Positions 34,331 through 46,710 of a DNA stretch of 64,000 nt are shown piece after piece. Both the position numbers and the translations under genes were made by a program. The DNA comes from Sanderia malayensis. Taxonomy: Eukaryota; Cnidaria; Scyphozoa; Semaeostomeae; Pelagiidae. Below the pieces are notes generated by a model. The model worked only from the letters and a program-made list of their open reading frames with translations, ran no database searches and had not been told where the DNA came from. The stretch's first letter is position 1. Each line of letters begins with the position of its first letter. The stretch is taken from assembly GCA_013076295.1 (NCBI GenBank), contig RQOL01000374.1, forward strand, positions 1 to 64,000, given 5' to 3'.

Positions 34331-35710
34331 CGCCTGTCTATCTATTATCAAGAAACATTGACTGATACGGCGCACTTCGTGCGCTGCAGTCGCTTCGCTC
34401 ATGCCTCTTTCCACCCCACGTACAATGGGTTAGCTCGCTGCGCTCGCCTGTCTATCTATTATCAAGAAACATTGACTGATAGGGCGCACTTCGTGCGCTG
34501 CATTCGCTTCGCGCATGCCTCTTTCAGCCCCACGTACAATGGGTTAGCTCGCTGCGCTCGCCTGTCTATCTATTATCAAGAAACATTGACTGATAGGGCG
34601 CACTTCGTGCGCTGCATTGGCTTACGCTCATGCCCCTTTCAACCCCACTTACAATGGGTTAGCTCACTGCGCTCGCCTGTCTATCTATTATCAAGAAGCA
34701 CTGACTGATAGGGCGCACTTCGCGCGCTGCATTCGGTTTGCTCATGCCTCTTTCAACCTCACGTACAATGGGTTAGCTCACTACGCTCGCCTGTCTATCT
34801 ATTATCAAGAAACATTGACTGATAGGGTGCACTTCGTGGGCTGCATTCGCTTCGCTCATGTTTCTTTCGGCCACACGTACAATGCGTTAGCTTGCTGCGC
34901 TCGTCAGTCTATCTATCATCAAGAAACATTGAGCGATAGGGCGCACTTCGTGCACTGCATTCGCTTTGCTCATGCCTCTTTCAACCTCACGTACAATAGG
35001 TTAGCTCGCTACGCTCGCCTGTCTATCTATTATCAAGAAACATTGACTGATAGGGCACACTTCGTGCGCTGCATTCGCTGACGCTCATGCCTCTTTGAGC
35101 CCCACTTACAATGGGTTAGCTCGCTGCGCTCGCATGTCTATCTATTATCAAGAACCATTGACTGATAGGGCGCACTTCGTGCGCTGCATTCGCTTACGCT
35201 CATGCCCCTTCCAACCCCTCTTACAATGGGTTAGCTCGCTGCGCTCGCATGTCTATCTATTATCAAGAACCATTGACTGATAGGGCGCACTTCGTGCGCT
35301 GCATTCACTTACGCTCATGCCCCTTTCAACCTTACGTACAATGGGTTAGCTCGCTGCGCTCGCCTGTCTATCTATTATCAAAAAACATTGACTGATAGGG
35401 CGCACTTCGTGCGCTGCATTCGCTTCGCTCATGCCTCTTTCAACCCCACGTACAATGGATTAGCTCGCTGCGCTCGCCTGTCTATCTTTCATCAAGAAAC
35501 ATTGACTGATAGGGCGCACTTCGTGCGCTGCATTCGCTTCGCTCATTTCTCTTTCAACCCCACGTGCAATGGGTCAGCTCGCTGCGCTCGCCTGTCTATC
35601 TTTTATCAAGAAATATTGACTGATAGGGCACACTTCGTGTGCTGCATTCGCTTCGCTCATGCCTCTGCCTACTCCTCTTGCAACAGTTTGGCTCGCTTCG
35701 CTCGCCTGAT
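34331..35710 (-). repeat. 114-bp tandem array, about 12 units
   Basis: Units start at 34331, 34445, 34559 and 34674, and each contains GTCTATCTATTATCAAG, GGGCGCACTTCGTGCGCTGC and TACAATGGGTTAGCTCGCTG. Unit length is 114 bp, sometimes 115. GCACTTCGTGC is palindromic. Copies A and C hold one to two units, so the array expanded in copy B. Long ORFs across it are artefacts of a period divisible by three. Confidence 0.93.
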
Positions 35711-36559
35711 AACCCCTTATCATAATTTGTTTGTTAAAACTTTGGGCTTGTTTACATTAGGCCTAAGCGTCGCAAGCATGCCGAAGCAACAATGGCGGTC
35801 GTACAAAAACTAAAACTATCTCACTCAAAAAACAAAACAAAGCTATCACCTGTGTTCTCAATTGTCTCCTGTAATTTTCCAGAGGTCTCTCAAACAATTA
35901 GCAAGGCTTTACAAACATAATTCAGGTCGTAAAACATTTTGAAAGGCGCCCAGTTATCCTTTGTGTTGATAACAAAAACACGCGTCTTCTCCAAAAGTAC
36001 CTGCTGTTCAACCCGAGGGCTAATTTGCAATTTGCATGATAACGAAAAACGCGTTACTTTTCACGTGAAGCCACGAAAGAGCCAATCAAATTGCAGGAAA
36101 AGGCGAAACGGGTCACGTGAAGAGCGAACACTCTGTTCCAAAATGGAGTTCGCGACGCGAATTTGGAAGTTTCGCCAGCGTAAACCGTCGTTTTTTCGTG
36201 ATAGCACAATTAGTGGAGCAATTAATGGAATAACTCAAAAATTCTTTTAAAATAGGCTTGCAAAAATAGATAACTTTTGCCTACTCCAGAAACGGAGCCT
36301 TTCCATGCAAGTGTCCACCTTTCGCGACCCCATTGAAAAAAGCCTTATTGATCACCGATTCGCCGTTTCGTCCCATTGTTTTGAGGCGTTCGACCTATTG
36401 TTTCGGGTCGAATCTATTGTTTTAGGCAGAGTTTCGCCACCGTCACGTGACTCCATAGAATATATATATTAGACCATCCTGCAGCGGCGGACACGTTAAG
36501 CAATCCGTTCTAATTAAAGTTGATTAAGTTGCGATAAGGTCAGTGGTGGGACACGCAAA

Positions 36560-37040
36560 GAAAAAGAATTGTGTTTGAAATCATTGATGTCCTCATACTG
36601 CCATCCATTCCCCACCATTAGCTCAATGAAATCCCCGAGTCGCCATTTCCATTCCAAGGTTGTTCTAGGTGCATGATGACTTAAATTGAAATCCTTGAAG
36701 TCGTCATAGTTGGAACCATTCCCCGACCACATGGTCCATGGAATCCCCGAGTTCCGATTTGCATTCCAAGGTTGTTCCAGGTCCATGTTTTCTCCCATGA
36801 CTTAACTTGAAATCATTCAAATCTTCAAAATTGCATCCATTCCCCCACAGCATGGTCCATGGGATCCGCGATCCCAACTTTCATTCCAAGGTTGTTCTGG
36901 GTCCATGTTTTCTCCCATGATTTAATTTGAAATGATTCTGATCCTCATATTGCCATCTTTTCCCCCATGGAAGTGCAAAGGTTGCATTCCATTCGAATGT
37001 TGTTCCAGGTCCATTTTTTCGCGATGCAAATGTTCGTGCA
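36560..37040 (-). repeat. Degenerate 112-122-bp array inside copy B
   Basis: Reverse complement of the array at 4370-4880. Units share CCATTCCCC, CATGGTCCATGG and AAGGTTGTTC. Confidence 0.75.
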
Positions 37041-38922
37041 CTTCTGAGCGTGCCAGAAACGTCTCGATTTAAACCGAAGGGAGAGAATCGTTGCGATTGA
37101 ATTTTATATCAGAAAACATAATTGGATCCATTTAATTCGACATTTTGATTAGAGAATATACAATATTAAAAATACAGATCAAATTGGTAAAAACATATTT
37201 GCAACTACACGATTTCCATGAAAGCAATACAAAAGCGCATTGTGAAAATTTTAGAGGGGTCCCAAAGTTAGATGCATCTAAACACGCAGTCAAAAATTCA
37301 CGATATATAAAAGGGTTTCAAATACAGCAATCATGAACATTTTTAGTTGATTCACTCACATATTTCACAGACCAAATGCACAACTTTGGCGTTTTGAATT
37401 GCAGCTCAGTGGAGAGCACGTTTCCAGTTTAGAATCCATGTGAAGTGGATTCTAAAACAGCACACGTTTATGTTATGCAGAACGAAAATGACGTGCTTGA
37501 CATCCAATACTTTCAAGCCTTCGGATGGCCAGTCGTGAACAGTTCTCTGGATGCCAGGGAGAAAGGGTTTCGTGGGATTTCATGCTTTTGGGCACGGCCT
37601 GCTTCAATGCAATATGAAAATAGCTGTTTTCGAGTCTGGCCAGTTAGAGTTTCACATGGAAAACTGCAAAAATCGATTTAGAATTTTAGTATTGATCGAT
37701 TAGAGCTGTTTGAAACAAATCAGAGTCAATTTATAGAGAATACGATTGAGATTTTGAAAATATATTGCACGGCTGGAGAAAGTTGAAAAGCGAGTTGTTG
37801 ATCACGGAATCTGAGCTAAATAAAACAATACAACTGAGCGGAAAATATAGAAAAAACGTAGCCACTCACCAGTGAAGTTCTTTGGGAAACAGTTGTGAAT
37901 AGCAAGTTCCAAGTAAAATTCCAGTTGATTGCAAGGAAGGGCAGAATAGCTTTTAGACAACTGCATGTGCTTTGAATGGCTTCGTTTCAGTGAAATCACG
38001 CAATTGCCGTTTCTGAAATTCGTTCTTTAGATGGTTGCATCCAAGCCTGTAATTATAAAAGCAGAAAGTGACAATTTATGGTTTTAGAATTCGATTTAGT
38101 AGTGAAAAGATTTGTAAAGTAAAACATTATTGAGAATTTTAGATCACCCAGAAAGTTCTGTAAACAACGGATCTGAATAAATCGAAAATAAAATAAGAAG
38201 GACACAGAGGAGTTTAGTACAGGCAAATAGAAACAATTTAGCAACGTACCAGTTAAATCCTGAGAATCTTTTATTTGGAAATCTCGAGTAAAACGGCAGC
38301 AAAAATAAAACGCAGCAACACAACGAAAGCAATTCATTCGGTTTGTCCCGTCCCAAATTGGAAAATGGACATCGACTGCACGCTCGCTCAAGGAAGGAAG
38401 CAACTTCCTCATCAATCAAAGGCAACAGTAACAAAAGGGGTTGTCGGATTAGTGTCAAACGCAACAGGGATTCATTGTTTCGAAAACGGTAAACAACGCA
38501 CGATCGATCTTTCCAGAAGGATGACATCATCCAGACGCAGTTTTAATCAGGGGGTCGCGTGGCACAACACGTTTTGTTCGACTCGATGCTTTAGTACGCG
38601 AGGAATCTCGGGACACGTCCCCCTGGCACCCAAAACAAAAGCCTCGGCACTGCAGTAGCTGACAGAGGACACAAAGCAGACTTCAAACGAAAACAAAGGG
38701 CGGAAGGATTTTCGAGGTAGAAACTGGAAAATATCTGAAAAACAAAAACGAATTTCGAAAAACAAAATACATAATAGTAATATAGAGGCAAGTGGAAATA
38801 ATTGCGAATGGTTTTCGAAAAGAAGAGATGAGAGGAATTTTCGAGGTAGTGACCACAAACGCCCGTCGCTGGGGGCCTTTGAGCGGACGCTTCCGTGCCG
38901 CTACCGTTTTAGTATATAGAGA

Positions 38923-39584
38923 TTCTCAGTAATAAACTTTTGCACAATAAAGTTAAGTAAATGTTCAAATATTTTTGGCCCAGAGGGGCACTCAACATAT
39001 TTTAGGGATTTGTAAACTGAAATTATGTTCAGGGTATTTTACAGTAATGCACTGTAAAGTAAGAATAAGGTTCTGCTTATATTTGAAATCTACAGTAATT
39101 CTAAAGTCCATCTCACATGAGATGTCACCTGAGATTTGTGATGAGGCAAATTTCCTTTTTCAAAACACTTCACTGTATATTTCTGGGCATTTGTAGGTGA
39201 CATCTAATTTAAGATAGACTGTCTAAATTTCCTTATTGAAATATTCCCCTAAATGTTGGTAAAGGTTAGCCCTATCTTATTTACAGTGTTTTGTCTTGTT
39301 TCATCCTTTCACGTTTATCTAAATTTGAACATGAAGAATCAACAAGCATCTGCATTTAAATGTGCCAAGTACACATTGAAGTGAGGTCATGCAAGTCAGT
39401 TCCATTCACAACGTTTAGCCTACAAAAAGTTTTCTTCTACTTGAATTCTAGTGCATTTTTATTTAATTAGCAGCATCAGAATATCATTTGTACCAACATT
39501 TGTAGTTTTGATAGTCCAAGCAGATAGTCAAACAACCATATTCTTGAGTCACCCAGTTTGATGTTAAGAATTCTTTAAACTTCT
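38923..39584. other. No gene recognised
   Basis: Spacer between the 5' junction of Helitron-like copy B and the 3' end of the ankyrin gene; it probably contains that gene's 3' untranslated region. Confidence 0.5.
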
Positions 39585-39587
39585 TGT

Positions 39588-42500
39588 CTACTGTGTAAAC
39601 CGTAAATCTGGGAAACAAGAAAACTTCTTGCTGGAAAAATTTGCAGTTATCTTTTGAATCCCTTTATGTTCAACATCCATGAGAAATTTTGGTACCACAG
39701 TTTTATTTCCAGAAGAATCTATAAAAACTGGATCTTCTTTACCCGTGCTTGACATTAGTTTCCTTGATATGCAATACCAAGCACCTTTCAATTGGTCTGG
39801 AAGTGGAGATGGAATCGAATGGCGACTTGTGGAATGTTCATCAAATGATTCTCTTCCTCTGTATGCCTCTCTTGTTGTGTGTATAATGTCTAACGATCCT
39901 GCTATCTGAAGACATGTCTTTATAGTTGTGTGCCCAGAAACTGATTGCTTGATTGGCTTTACTATGCAGCCTTCCACCCAACTGTCATGTTCAATTCCTT
40001 TCCCATTCTTACGAGAGAGATTTATACAGGAGTTCTGCTGTAGCATCTTCCTAAATGCAAGTGGCCACTGTACCAGAAAGTTCACCACATGAATAAATGT
40101 CTCTGTGTAATAATTTCTAAATCCTAGATGAGCATAAACAGGAATTTGTAATATATAGCATGTTTCTCTTCCCAATCCAAAATTGTAATGTGTACTGAAT
40201 TCAAACAACTCTAATAGAGGTGCAAAATGCATAAACAATTTTGATCGGTACTTGAAAGCAGGACTTGACTCAAGGGAACTTTTTAGAAACTCTTTAAAGC
40301 ACCCCAGAATGATCTCATTGTGGTCCCCACTCCGCCGACAGCAGGATCTACGTGCATTTGTTGATGGGAAATATGTTGAATTTTTGAACTCATGTACAGC
40401 TGCGAAAGCATATCTTTTACCACAATCCCTCACTGCCTCCTTGATCCGCCTGAAATTGTTTTTCTCAAATTTCTTCTTCTTAAATGCATCTTGATTTAAA
40501 TGTGGTCTTTTCAAAACAGTTCTCACAATGTAATGAAATCCTCCTGGGCCTTGCTCTTTGAAGCAGCTTTCAATTAATGCGCCTTTCATGTGAAGATCCC
40601 CTGGAATAACACCCACCCATGAAAGTGATGATGACCTTTCCATGACACCCCTGTTATTCTTGCATGTTCCTACATCACCAACCACTCCAGTGATAAATCC
40701 ATCAGTTGCACGGTTAATATTTTCAGAAACATCAGATGTTGCATTACTTCCCAGATCCTTAAGCTTAGAAAACGACAAGTCGTACGACATGATATCTTCA
40801 TCTTCAGCATCAGAAGAATCAGGATTGAGGATGTCATATATGTCAGCAACTTGTAACTTACTTGCCATTTCTAATGGGCTTGGGATACCTGCAAACAGAG
40901 GACCCCTAACTGCTGCTCCGCGTTTGACTAAAGGTGTGCACAAATCAGCATTCTTTTTTACTACAGCAATGTTAAGTGGTGTAGCACCACAATGTTCTTT
41001 AACATTATGATTGAATCCAGCTGTAAGTATATATTCAGCAAATAATGTGTTCCCTTGCTCCACAGCAACATGCAGAAAAGACCTGCCAAGATGGTCTCTC
41101 AGGTTTATGTACTGTTCTTTCTTCTCGGTTAAATAGTGAACATATTGATCGCCCTGGTTCTGTTCATGCATATTCCATAACTTGTTAAGAAGTTTGTCAT
41201 ATGTCATTGAAAACACTTTGTCTTCTTCCTTGAAAATATATCTCTTTTCTTTCAGAGTGAGGCAAGGGATATCCCCATCCTGAACACTTCTTGTCTCTGT
41301 TTCATTGTTTCCTGGAGTTAGATGTTCAGATCCAACATCATCTTCTGCTAAATCTAGGCCCAAATCAAATATTTTAGCAAGGAAAGTATTGATTTCCTCA
41401 TCACTTGACCAACTTTCTAATGGTACATTTGTATCTTCTATATTTTCTGATGAAGGAGCTGCCCCTTGGAGTTTCTTATCTGTTTCATTTAAGAACTTTA
41501 CAAATTCCTTCATTTCATTCTCATGGTCCTTCATAATTCTTAGGAACTCAACATTCTCTCTTGCTTGTTTCAATGAAAATTGATTTGATTGAATATCAAA
41601 GGGAATTCTTTCTTTTACCACTGTATGTGGCATTCCAAAATCTCTTGCAAGTTCTTGCAAAATAGCCCCTGTTCCTGACACAGTGGGGTTATTTTCAAGG
41701 GAAAGTGTCAATCTGTATACATTTGATTTAGTGACATCATTTAGTGGAAACATCTTTTGCGGTAGTGGAGGCACTATTTTGATGTTGCTATTGTCTTCTT
41801 TGTATGAGCCTTTGGAAAGCCATTTGTCAAAGTCATCCTCTGACATGCCTTTTATATCTTGCTGAAAGGGCAGGGAAGATAGTGCATCTTTTAAAATACT
41901 TAAGTAGTAGTAATTCAGCCAGTTTTCCCATACATTAGAGTGGTCTTGGTTCCCACCTATCAAGATATCTTCTGCTGTAACACTGTTGATATCCTGTTGA
42001 CTTTCTTTTGCTGTTTCTTCATCCATAAACAGTGATTCAATTCCCATTAAGTTTGGTATGAGAAGCCCCCGTGCTGTGAAATTCCACATTTTGGGACCAA
42101 ATACTTTAAACAGCCTCAAATACTTCTTACTACCTCTGTACATATTTATGTTACCAATAAGGAAAATGAGCGGACTCATCTCATTTGTTAATCGGCTAAT
42201 CTCATTTGACTTTCTTTCAATAAAGCTGTCAAGAAATTTGCTTACAACTGCCCAACTGTATGTCACACGCATGCGACAGAGCATATTCATAAGCCTTTGA
42301 CCAACTCCATATGAAAGAAGAAGCAATGAAAACAACAACTTCACATCATTTTTGAGATCTTTGTTCTTCAAACTCATCAAAAGACTGAGGGCATGAACAA
42401 AGCCTAGCTCCTTCACCTTTGATGCACCTCTTTCTTCATCATCAACAGTGAACAATGTTCCCATGATGTCAAATAGGAAGGGACAATCTTTCCTGAAGTT

Positions 42501-43986
42501 TACCTGAAGTTCACTAAAGTTGTCATCAGTAAAAACAAAGGCAAATGGATCTAGTTCATTGCTTCTCAGTCCAAGATTCAATGATTGGGACAATGATGAG
42601 TACTCTTTCTCAAGCTGCATCTTCAATTTTTGAGGCAATTTGGTATACTCCTGTTTTTCACTTAATAACTTTATCTCTCTTTCGTACATTTTATCAAGTT
42701 TTTCATGGTATGAGAACAATTTTTGCTCTTCATTATTGTACATGTCAAATAAGCATTTTAGCTGCAAATTATCGCATTGCTTATCAGATATTGACATTCC
42801 TATTTCTGCTCTCCAGCCCTCTAATCTTACTTTGGTTGTGTTGATCAATTGCTTCATCTTACTGATATCTGATCCTTGATCTAACTTCAACGTACTGTCC
42901 TCATCAATGGCAAATGAGGATTGTACATATTCTTCCTTCTACTCAACGTGACAATGTCTCCAAAAGCCTTACCAACTGCAGTTGTGGCCATTTGTTTTCC
43001 CTCTCTTGAAGAAGGAAGGCAAAGCAAATTTATGACATCCAACTGAGATACCTCACTCTCATGGCTGAAACAATATGTTTCCTTCAAAAGTGCAACTCTC
43101 TTTTCAATCCTCTCTTTGAAATAGGAACCTTTTTTATTGCTATGATATCCACTTGCAACAGATGAGGATGAACTTGCACTGCTGGTTGGTTCATCTAAGT
43201 CAGTTATTAATTTCCTGCATGCACCAGATTTGATGCGTTTTTGCTGTGGCTCCCTTTTCACTTTGGATGGCGTAAGCTCATGCTTATTGTCACTACTTCT
43301 ACCAGCAGATTCATAACTAAATCCTAAAAGTTTTAAGACAATACCAAAAACTCACATTAGGACTAATGATCAGTGATTTATGTCATTTCATTTGGCTTTT
43401 CAATATTGACAACATTTACTAAAAATATAAAAAGACATACAGGCTTACCCCTTCAGTATTTATCAAAATATTATATTAATAAAGGTTGACTCAAACTAAA
43501 ATGTATTTCTGGCTATACACACTAACTCTTCGTTAACAACTTTCCTTGGTGAAGAGTTTTCAGAGCTTATAGTTTTTGAGTGATTGGTTTGTTGTGGTAG
43601 TTGGGCCTACCATGTATGCAAACACGTGCATTCATACACAACAAATACCTAGTGCCTGGTGCAGTTTTTGCAGCAATATATAGTGAAAGACCCAGAGGAG
43701 CATAAGTGTTTAATTTTTGGAGAATCTATAGATGATTGGTAATGTTCAATTCAAGAAAAAATTGGACTGATACGTGAGTTGTGTCATGATAGGAGGAGCT
43801 TTCTGGCTGTTAACTGACACTTGCTCTTACAGGCACTGGTACTCTCCCCTATCCAGCTTAATATTGCATTTTTTAAGCAATTCAACAGAAAAAGCCGATG
43901 GTTTGCTTGGCAAATGAAAATATCTATCAATTTCAATATCAAAAGATAAACTTACCAGAGCAGGCACTTTCCGATCCGTCCGCCAT
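39588..43986 (-). CDS. Large ankyrin-containing protein, two exons, one frameshift
   Basis: Exon 1 is only 31 nt (43956-43986), coding MADGSESACS before a GTAAG donor. Exon 2 begins at 43323 after TTTTAG and keeps phase (GFSYESAGRS). It runs about 3.7 kb to the stop at 39588. A one-base shift near 42900 divides it (SRRKNMYNPH into AIDEDSTLKLD); beyond it an 1,100-residue frame is open. The protein has a long helical N-terminal half, then two ankyrin repeats (DHLGRSFLHVAVEQGNT and HCGATPLNIAVVKKNADL) in the middle and a basic stretch. The C-terminal region has WPLAFRKMLQQN, DSWVEGCIVKPIK, SGHTTIKTC and HSIPSPLPDQLKGAWYC. That last part resembles multicopy cnidarian proteins; a link to DUF6589-type transposon proteins is possible but unproven. 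Its length and openness suggest recent function. Confidence 0.68.
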
Positions 43987-44509
43987 CTTGAAAACCACTT
44001 GAAACCCCCTGGCTGAAATTTATTTCACGAATTGCTCTTCGCAGAGCTCTCTGACGGCCAAAACAATACTTTCACGTGAAAGAGAATAGCTTATTGTGCA
44101 TAACTGTCTTTTCATTGTTAACCAACCAATAGAAACGTAGAAAACTGGTTATGTGCATTGAAACGACTGGAGTGTACACTGAAACGACGCCTGTGTGGCA
44201 CAGGTTTCCTTTCTTCCTTTCTTTTTTTTCGCAAAATTACGGACCAAGGGAATACGGAACTAGGAATCATGGACCAAGGGAATACGGAACTAATATGGAA
44301 ACCTAATCAAAAATGAAGAAATTGCTAATGACTCTAATTTTGGATTGTTGTTTATAAATGAAATTGGCTGCAATTTATTTTACACACTTTGGTATGTGAC
44401 AAATATTAATAAAATTCTCACAAGAGGTAGAGCTTACCTCTTCAACACAGTGTCTCCAATGGAAAACAAAATAAAATAGATATTACAAATATACAGATTA
44501 CTGGGAACA

Positions 44510-44635
44510 TATCTGAGTAGTTTTCGAAAAGAACACATGAGGGAAATTTTAGGAGTAGTGTCGGAAAGCTGCCATCGCTGGGGGTCCTTGACCGGCTCTT
44601 CCGCCATCGAACCCGTAATAGTATAGTAGGAGAGA
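44510..44635 (-). mobile_element. Helitron-like 5'-end fragment (copy D)
   Basis: Minus-strand start TCTCTCCTACTATACTATTA (44635) preceded by A, followed by sequence about 70% identical to the 5' end of copy B (GGTTTTCGAAAAG, CGCTGGGGG). It ends after about 125 bp. The start is a textbook Helitron 5' terminus. Confidence 0.65.
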
Positions 44636-45134
44636 TATCATAAAGCTGTTGTATTCGTTGTTACCAGTTATTTTCATTTCATTCTGAGACAAAAATTATC
44701 AAATTTAACAGAAGACATAATACACAATAAGGTTTCAATTTGGCCAAGAATAACTGAACAGTGATTTACATAAAATAATAGAAATAACTAAAAAGTAAAA
44801 AACTAGAGATTATAATAAAGTTATAAATAATATGTATTTAAATATAAAGATTGTGCAATAAAAGTAAGATAGATGTCTTTTATTTTAGTTTTAGTTTTTT
44901 GTTATTTCTCTTTTCCTTGTCAGGCTCATTCGTTGGAAATTTTTTGAAAGGCAATCTTCCAACTTTTCACACGGATCTATAAAGTATGATACGACAAAAT
45001 ATTGTAATAGTTCCTTCTACTGAGTTTTCTCTGTGTCACTAATAGCAACAGCTGAACAAATTGTAAGTGTTCATACCTTTTGCTTCCTTCGTTGTTGTCT
45101 GATTCCCTCAGTGCTATCATCTGAAATAGGTTAA

Positions 45135-46627
45135 AGTGCCCCTACGGCTTTTTTTTTTATCGGCTAAAAGTATAGAATCGAATGCGCTGATTCTGATACC
45201 GTTTATATTTTGTTGATCTGATGAGTGATTGTTGAGTTACGAGAGATTGCATTCACACTTTCGTGTCTCACTTTTAGGACTGGGTTGAGTCCACTATGAC
45301 ATCATAGTGGACTCAGTGTGCTCAGTGGCGGCGGGCGTAGGCCTACATTCAGTATAATAGATAATGTTGTTTGCGCTGTCTTGTCTTGTTATGTGTATTC
45401 GTGGGTATTTGTGCAATTTTGGTGATCAGAATTGAATAGAAAGATTCCATAAATTAAACATTTTTAGTCGGATAGTAGTTCATGACAGTGAGGATTGCAG
45501 TGCCGAGGAATGCGAAGATGGCGAGGGGATAGGATTGATTGTATCGTAGAGTAAACCAAACCAGACCGATGATACATTAGATCTGATGAGAACCTGATGC
45601 ATTTGATCCTATTTGGCTGAGAACTCTTTCGCTGAAAGCCATGAAAGAGATGTGAGCGAGAAAAGAAATGTTGAAAGAAAACTTTCTGGGCATTTGACTG
45701 GATATGAATTATTATCTTTCTGTTGTGTATGTGATGAAGTAAAAGTGTATCAAAATTTTATACGTGATATGATGCCATGGCCATATCCATCCGTGTCGGT
45801 CAACCTTTGTGTTTGAAGAAACTTGAAATGATTCGATTTTCATTAGATACAGCAAGTGTAGATGCAACACAATTCCTTATTACTACACATGAATTTCGTT
45901 ATTGCACCGAAATTGATGGTTGCATGTTGGCATTTTCTAACTGCGAACATTTCGTCCATCGTTGCGAATTGATGAAATCTATCCACTTCCTTCTCGTTAT
46001 AGCTTCAGGGCGATCGTCCTGATAAAGCTGAATCCTGTGAAGCTCCACAAATCTTGATTTATCCGGTGTATTCACGGCATAGCAAAACACATCGATTTGG
46101 CATATTTTCCCAGTTTCATGTATAAATCTAACAATTTTCAGGTCCTGTCAAAATATTTGTGATCGTGTTTTTGATCCTATTGAAATCCCGTACTGTTTTA
46201 ACATTGCACGGCCTACGCCCGCCGCCACTGAGCACACTGAGCAGCCACTACATGGGAATTTTGTAATTCCTACCCACAGCTGCAAACTCATCACAAGCCT
46301 TTAAAATTTCAATGCCATAATGTGCCGACCTGTTTCTAATCATCAAAGTAAAAAAAAACAAATATCGAGTCCATAGTATAAGAGAAAATCGACGTCAGAT
46401 TTGTTGCTTCAGTAGGGGGAAAAAAGGGGCTGCCACTATGATTTCATAGTGGACTCGACCCAGTCCTAAAAGTGAGACAAGGAAAATGGTGAAAATGACG
46501 AAACATCGACACTTCCACACGCTATAACTCGTGAACTATGCGTCTGATTTCAAAATAATTTTCAGATCTGAAGTCAGTTTACCGAGTTTTATTGAATTCA
46601 CAAATAAAAAAAAGCCGTAGGGGCACT
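45135..46627. mobile_element. TTAA-flanked non-autonomous element, 1,493 bp
   Basis: The left end AGTGCCCCTACGGC plus a T-run (45135) and the right end (to 46627) are inverted copies, flanked by TTAA at 45131-45134 and 46628-46631. TTAA duplication is used by piggyBac and Kolobok; the AGTG start is closer to Kolobok/T2 MITEs than to the CCC start of piggyBac. A second, subterminal inverted pair lies at 45260-45345 and 46200-46475 (GTGTGCTCAGTGGCGGCGGG and AGGACTGGGTTGAGTCCAC). The ORFs inside have no recognisable domain. Confidence 0.78.
45286..45313. repeat. Palindrome within the TTAA element
   Basis: GAGTCCACTATGA and TCATAGTGGACTC are near-perfect inverted arms around a short centre. A related pair, CCACTATGA-TT-TCATAGTGG, sits at 46434-46454. 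Confidence 0.85.
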
Positions 46628-46710
46628 TTAATAAGAGTTTGAAAAAACTGTTGGTTTTACAGAATTCAGGTGTTAAGGGCAATAGCATTGATTTTTCTTT
46701 CATAGTTACC

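Larger units (their letters stand above)
34259..38922 (-). mobile_element. Non-autonomous Helitron-like element, copy B (complete ends)
   Basis: On the minus strand the element starts TCTCTATATACTAAAACGG (38922) and ends GGGTGATGACCCCTAG (34259). It is preceded by A and followed by T, with no target duplication. 5'-TC...CTAG-3' inserted between A and T, with a small GGGT-GATG-ACCC hairpin just before CTAG, is the Helitron signature. Inside lie a 115-120-bp array (36560-37040), a second TC start (36473) that opens the unit shared with copy C, and a 114-bp array (34331-35710). No Rep/helicase gene is present, so movement would need a protein from elsewhere. Confidence 0.72.

Noticed and set aside
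34331..35710. Regular repeat spacing suggesting a CRISPR-like array
   Set aside because: Whole units are repeated head to tail with no unique spacers, and the genome is eukaryotic.
34115..35813. Several long plus-strand ORFs rich in ARLSIYYQETLTDRAHFV
   Set aside because: They are translations of the 114-bp array (38 codons per unit) inside a Helitron-like element; frames stay open only because the unit is divisible by three.
44243..44293. Direct repeat GGACCAAGGGAATACGGAAC as a transposon footprint
   Set aside because: Two 22-bp copies eight bases apart without terminal inverted repeats; simple slippage is enough to explain it.
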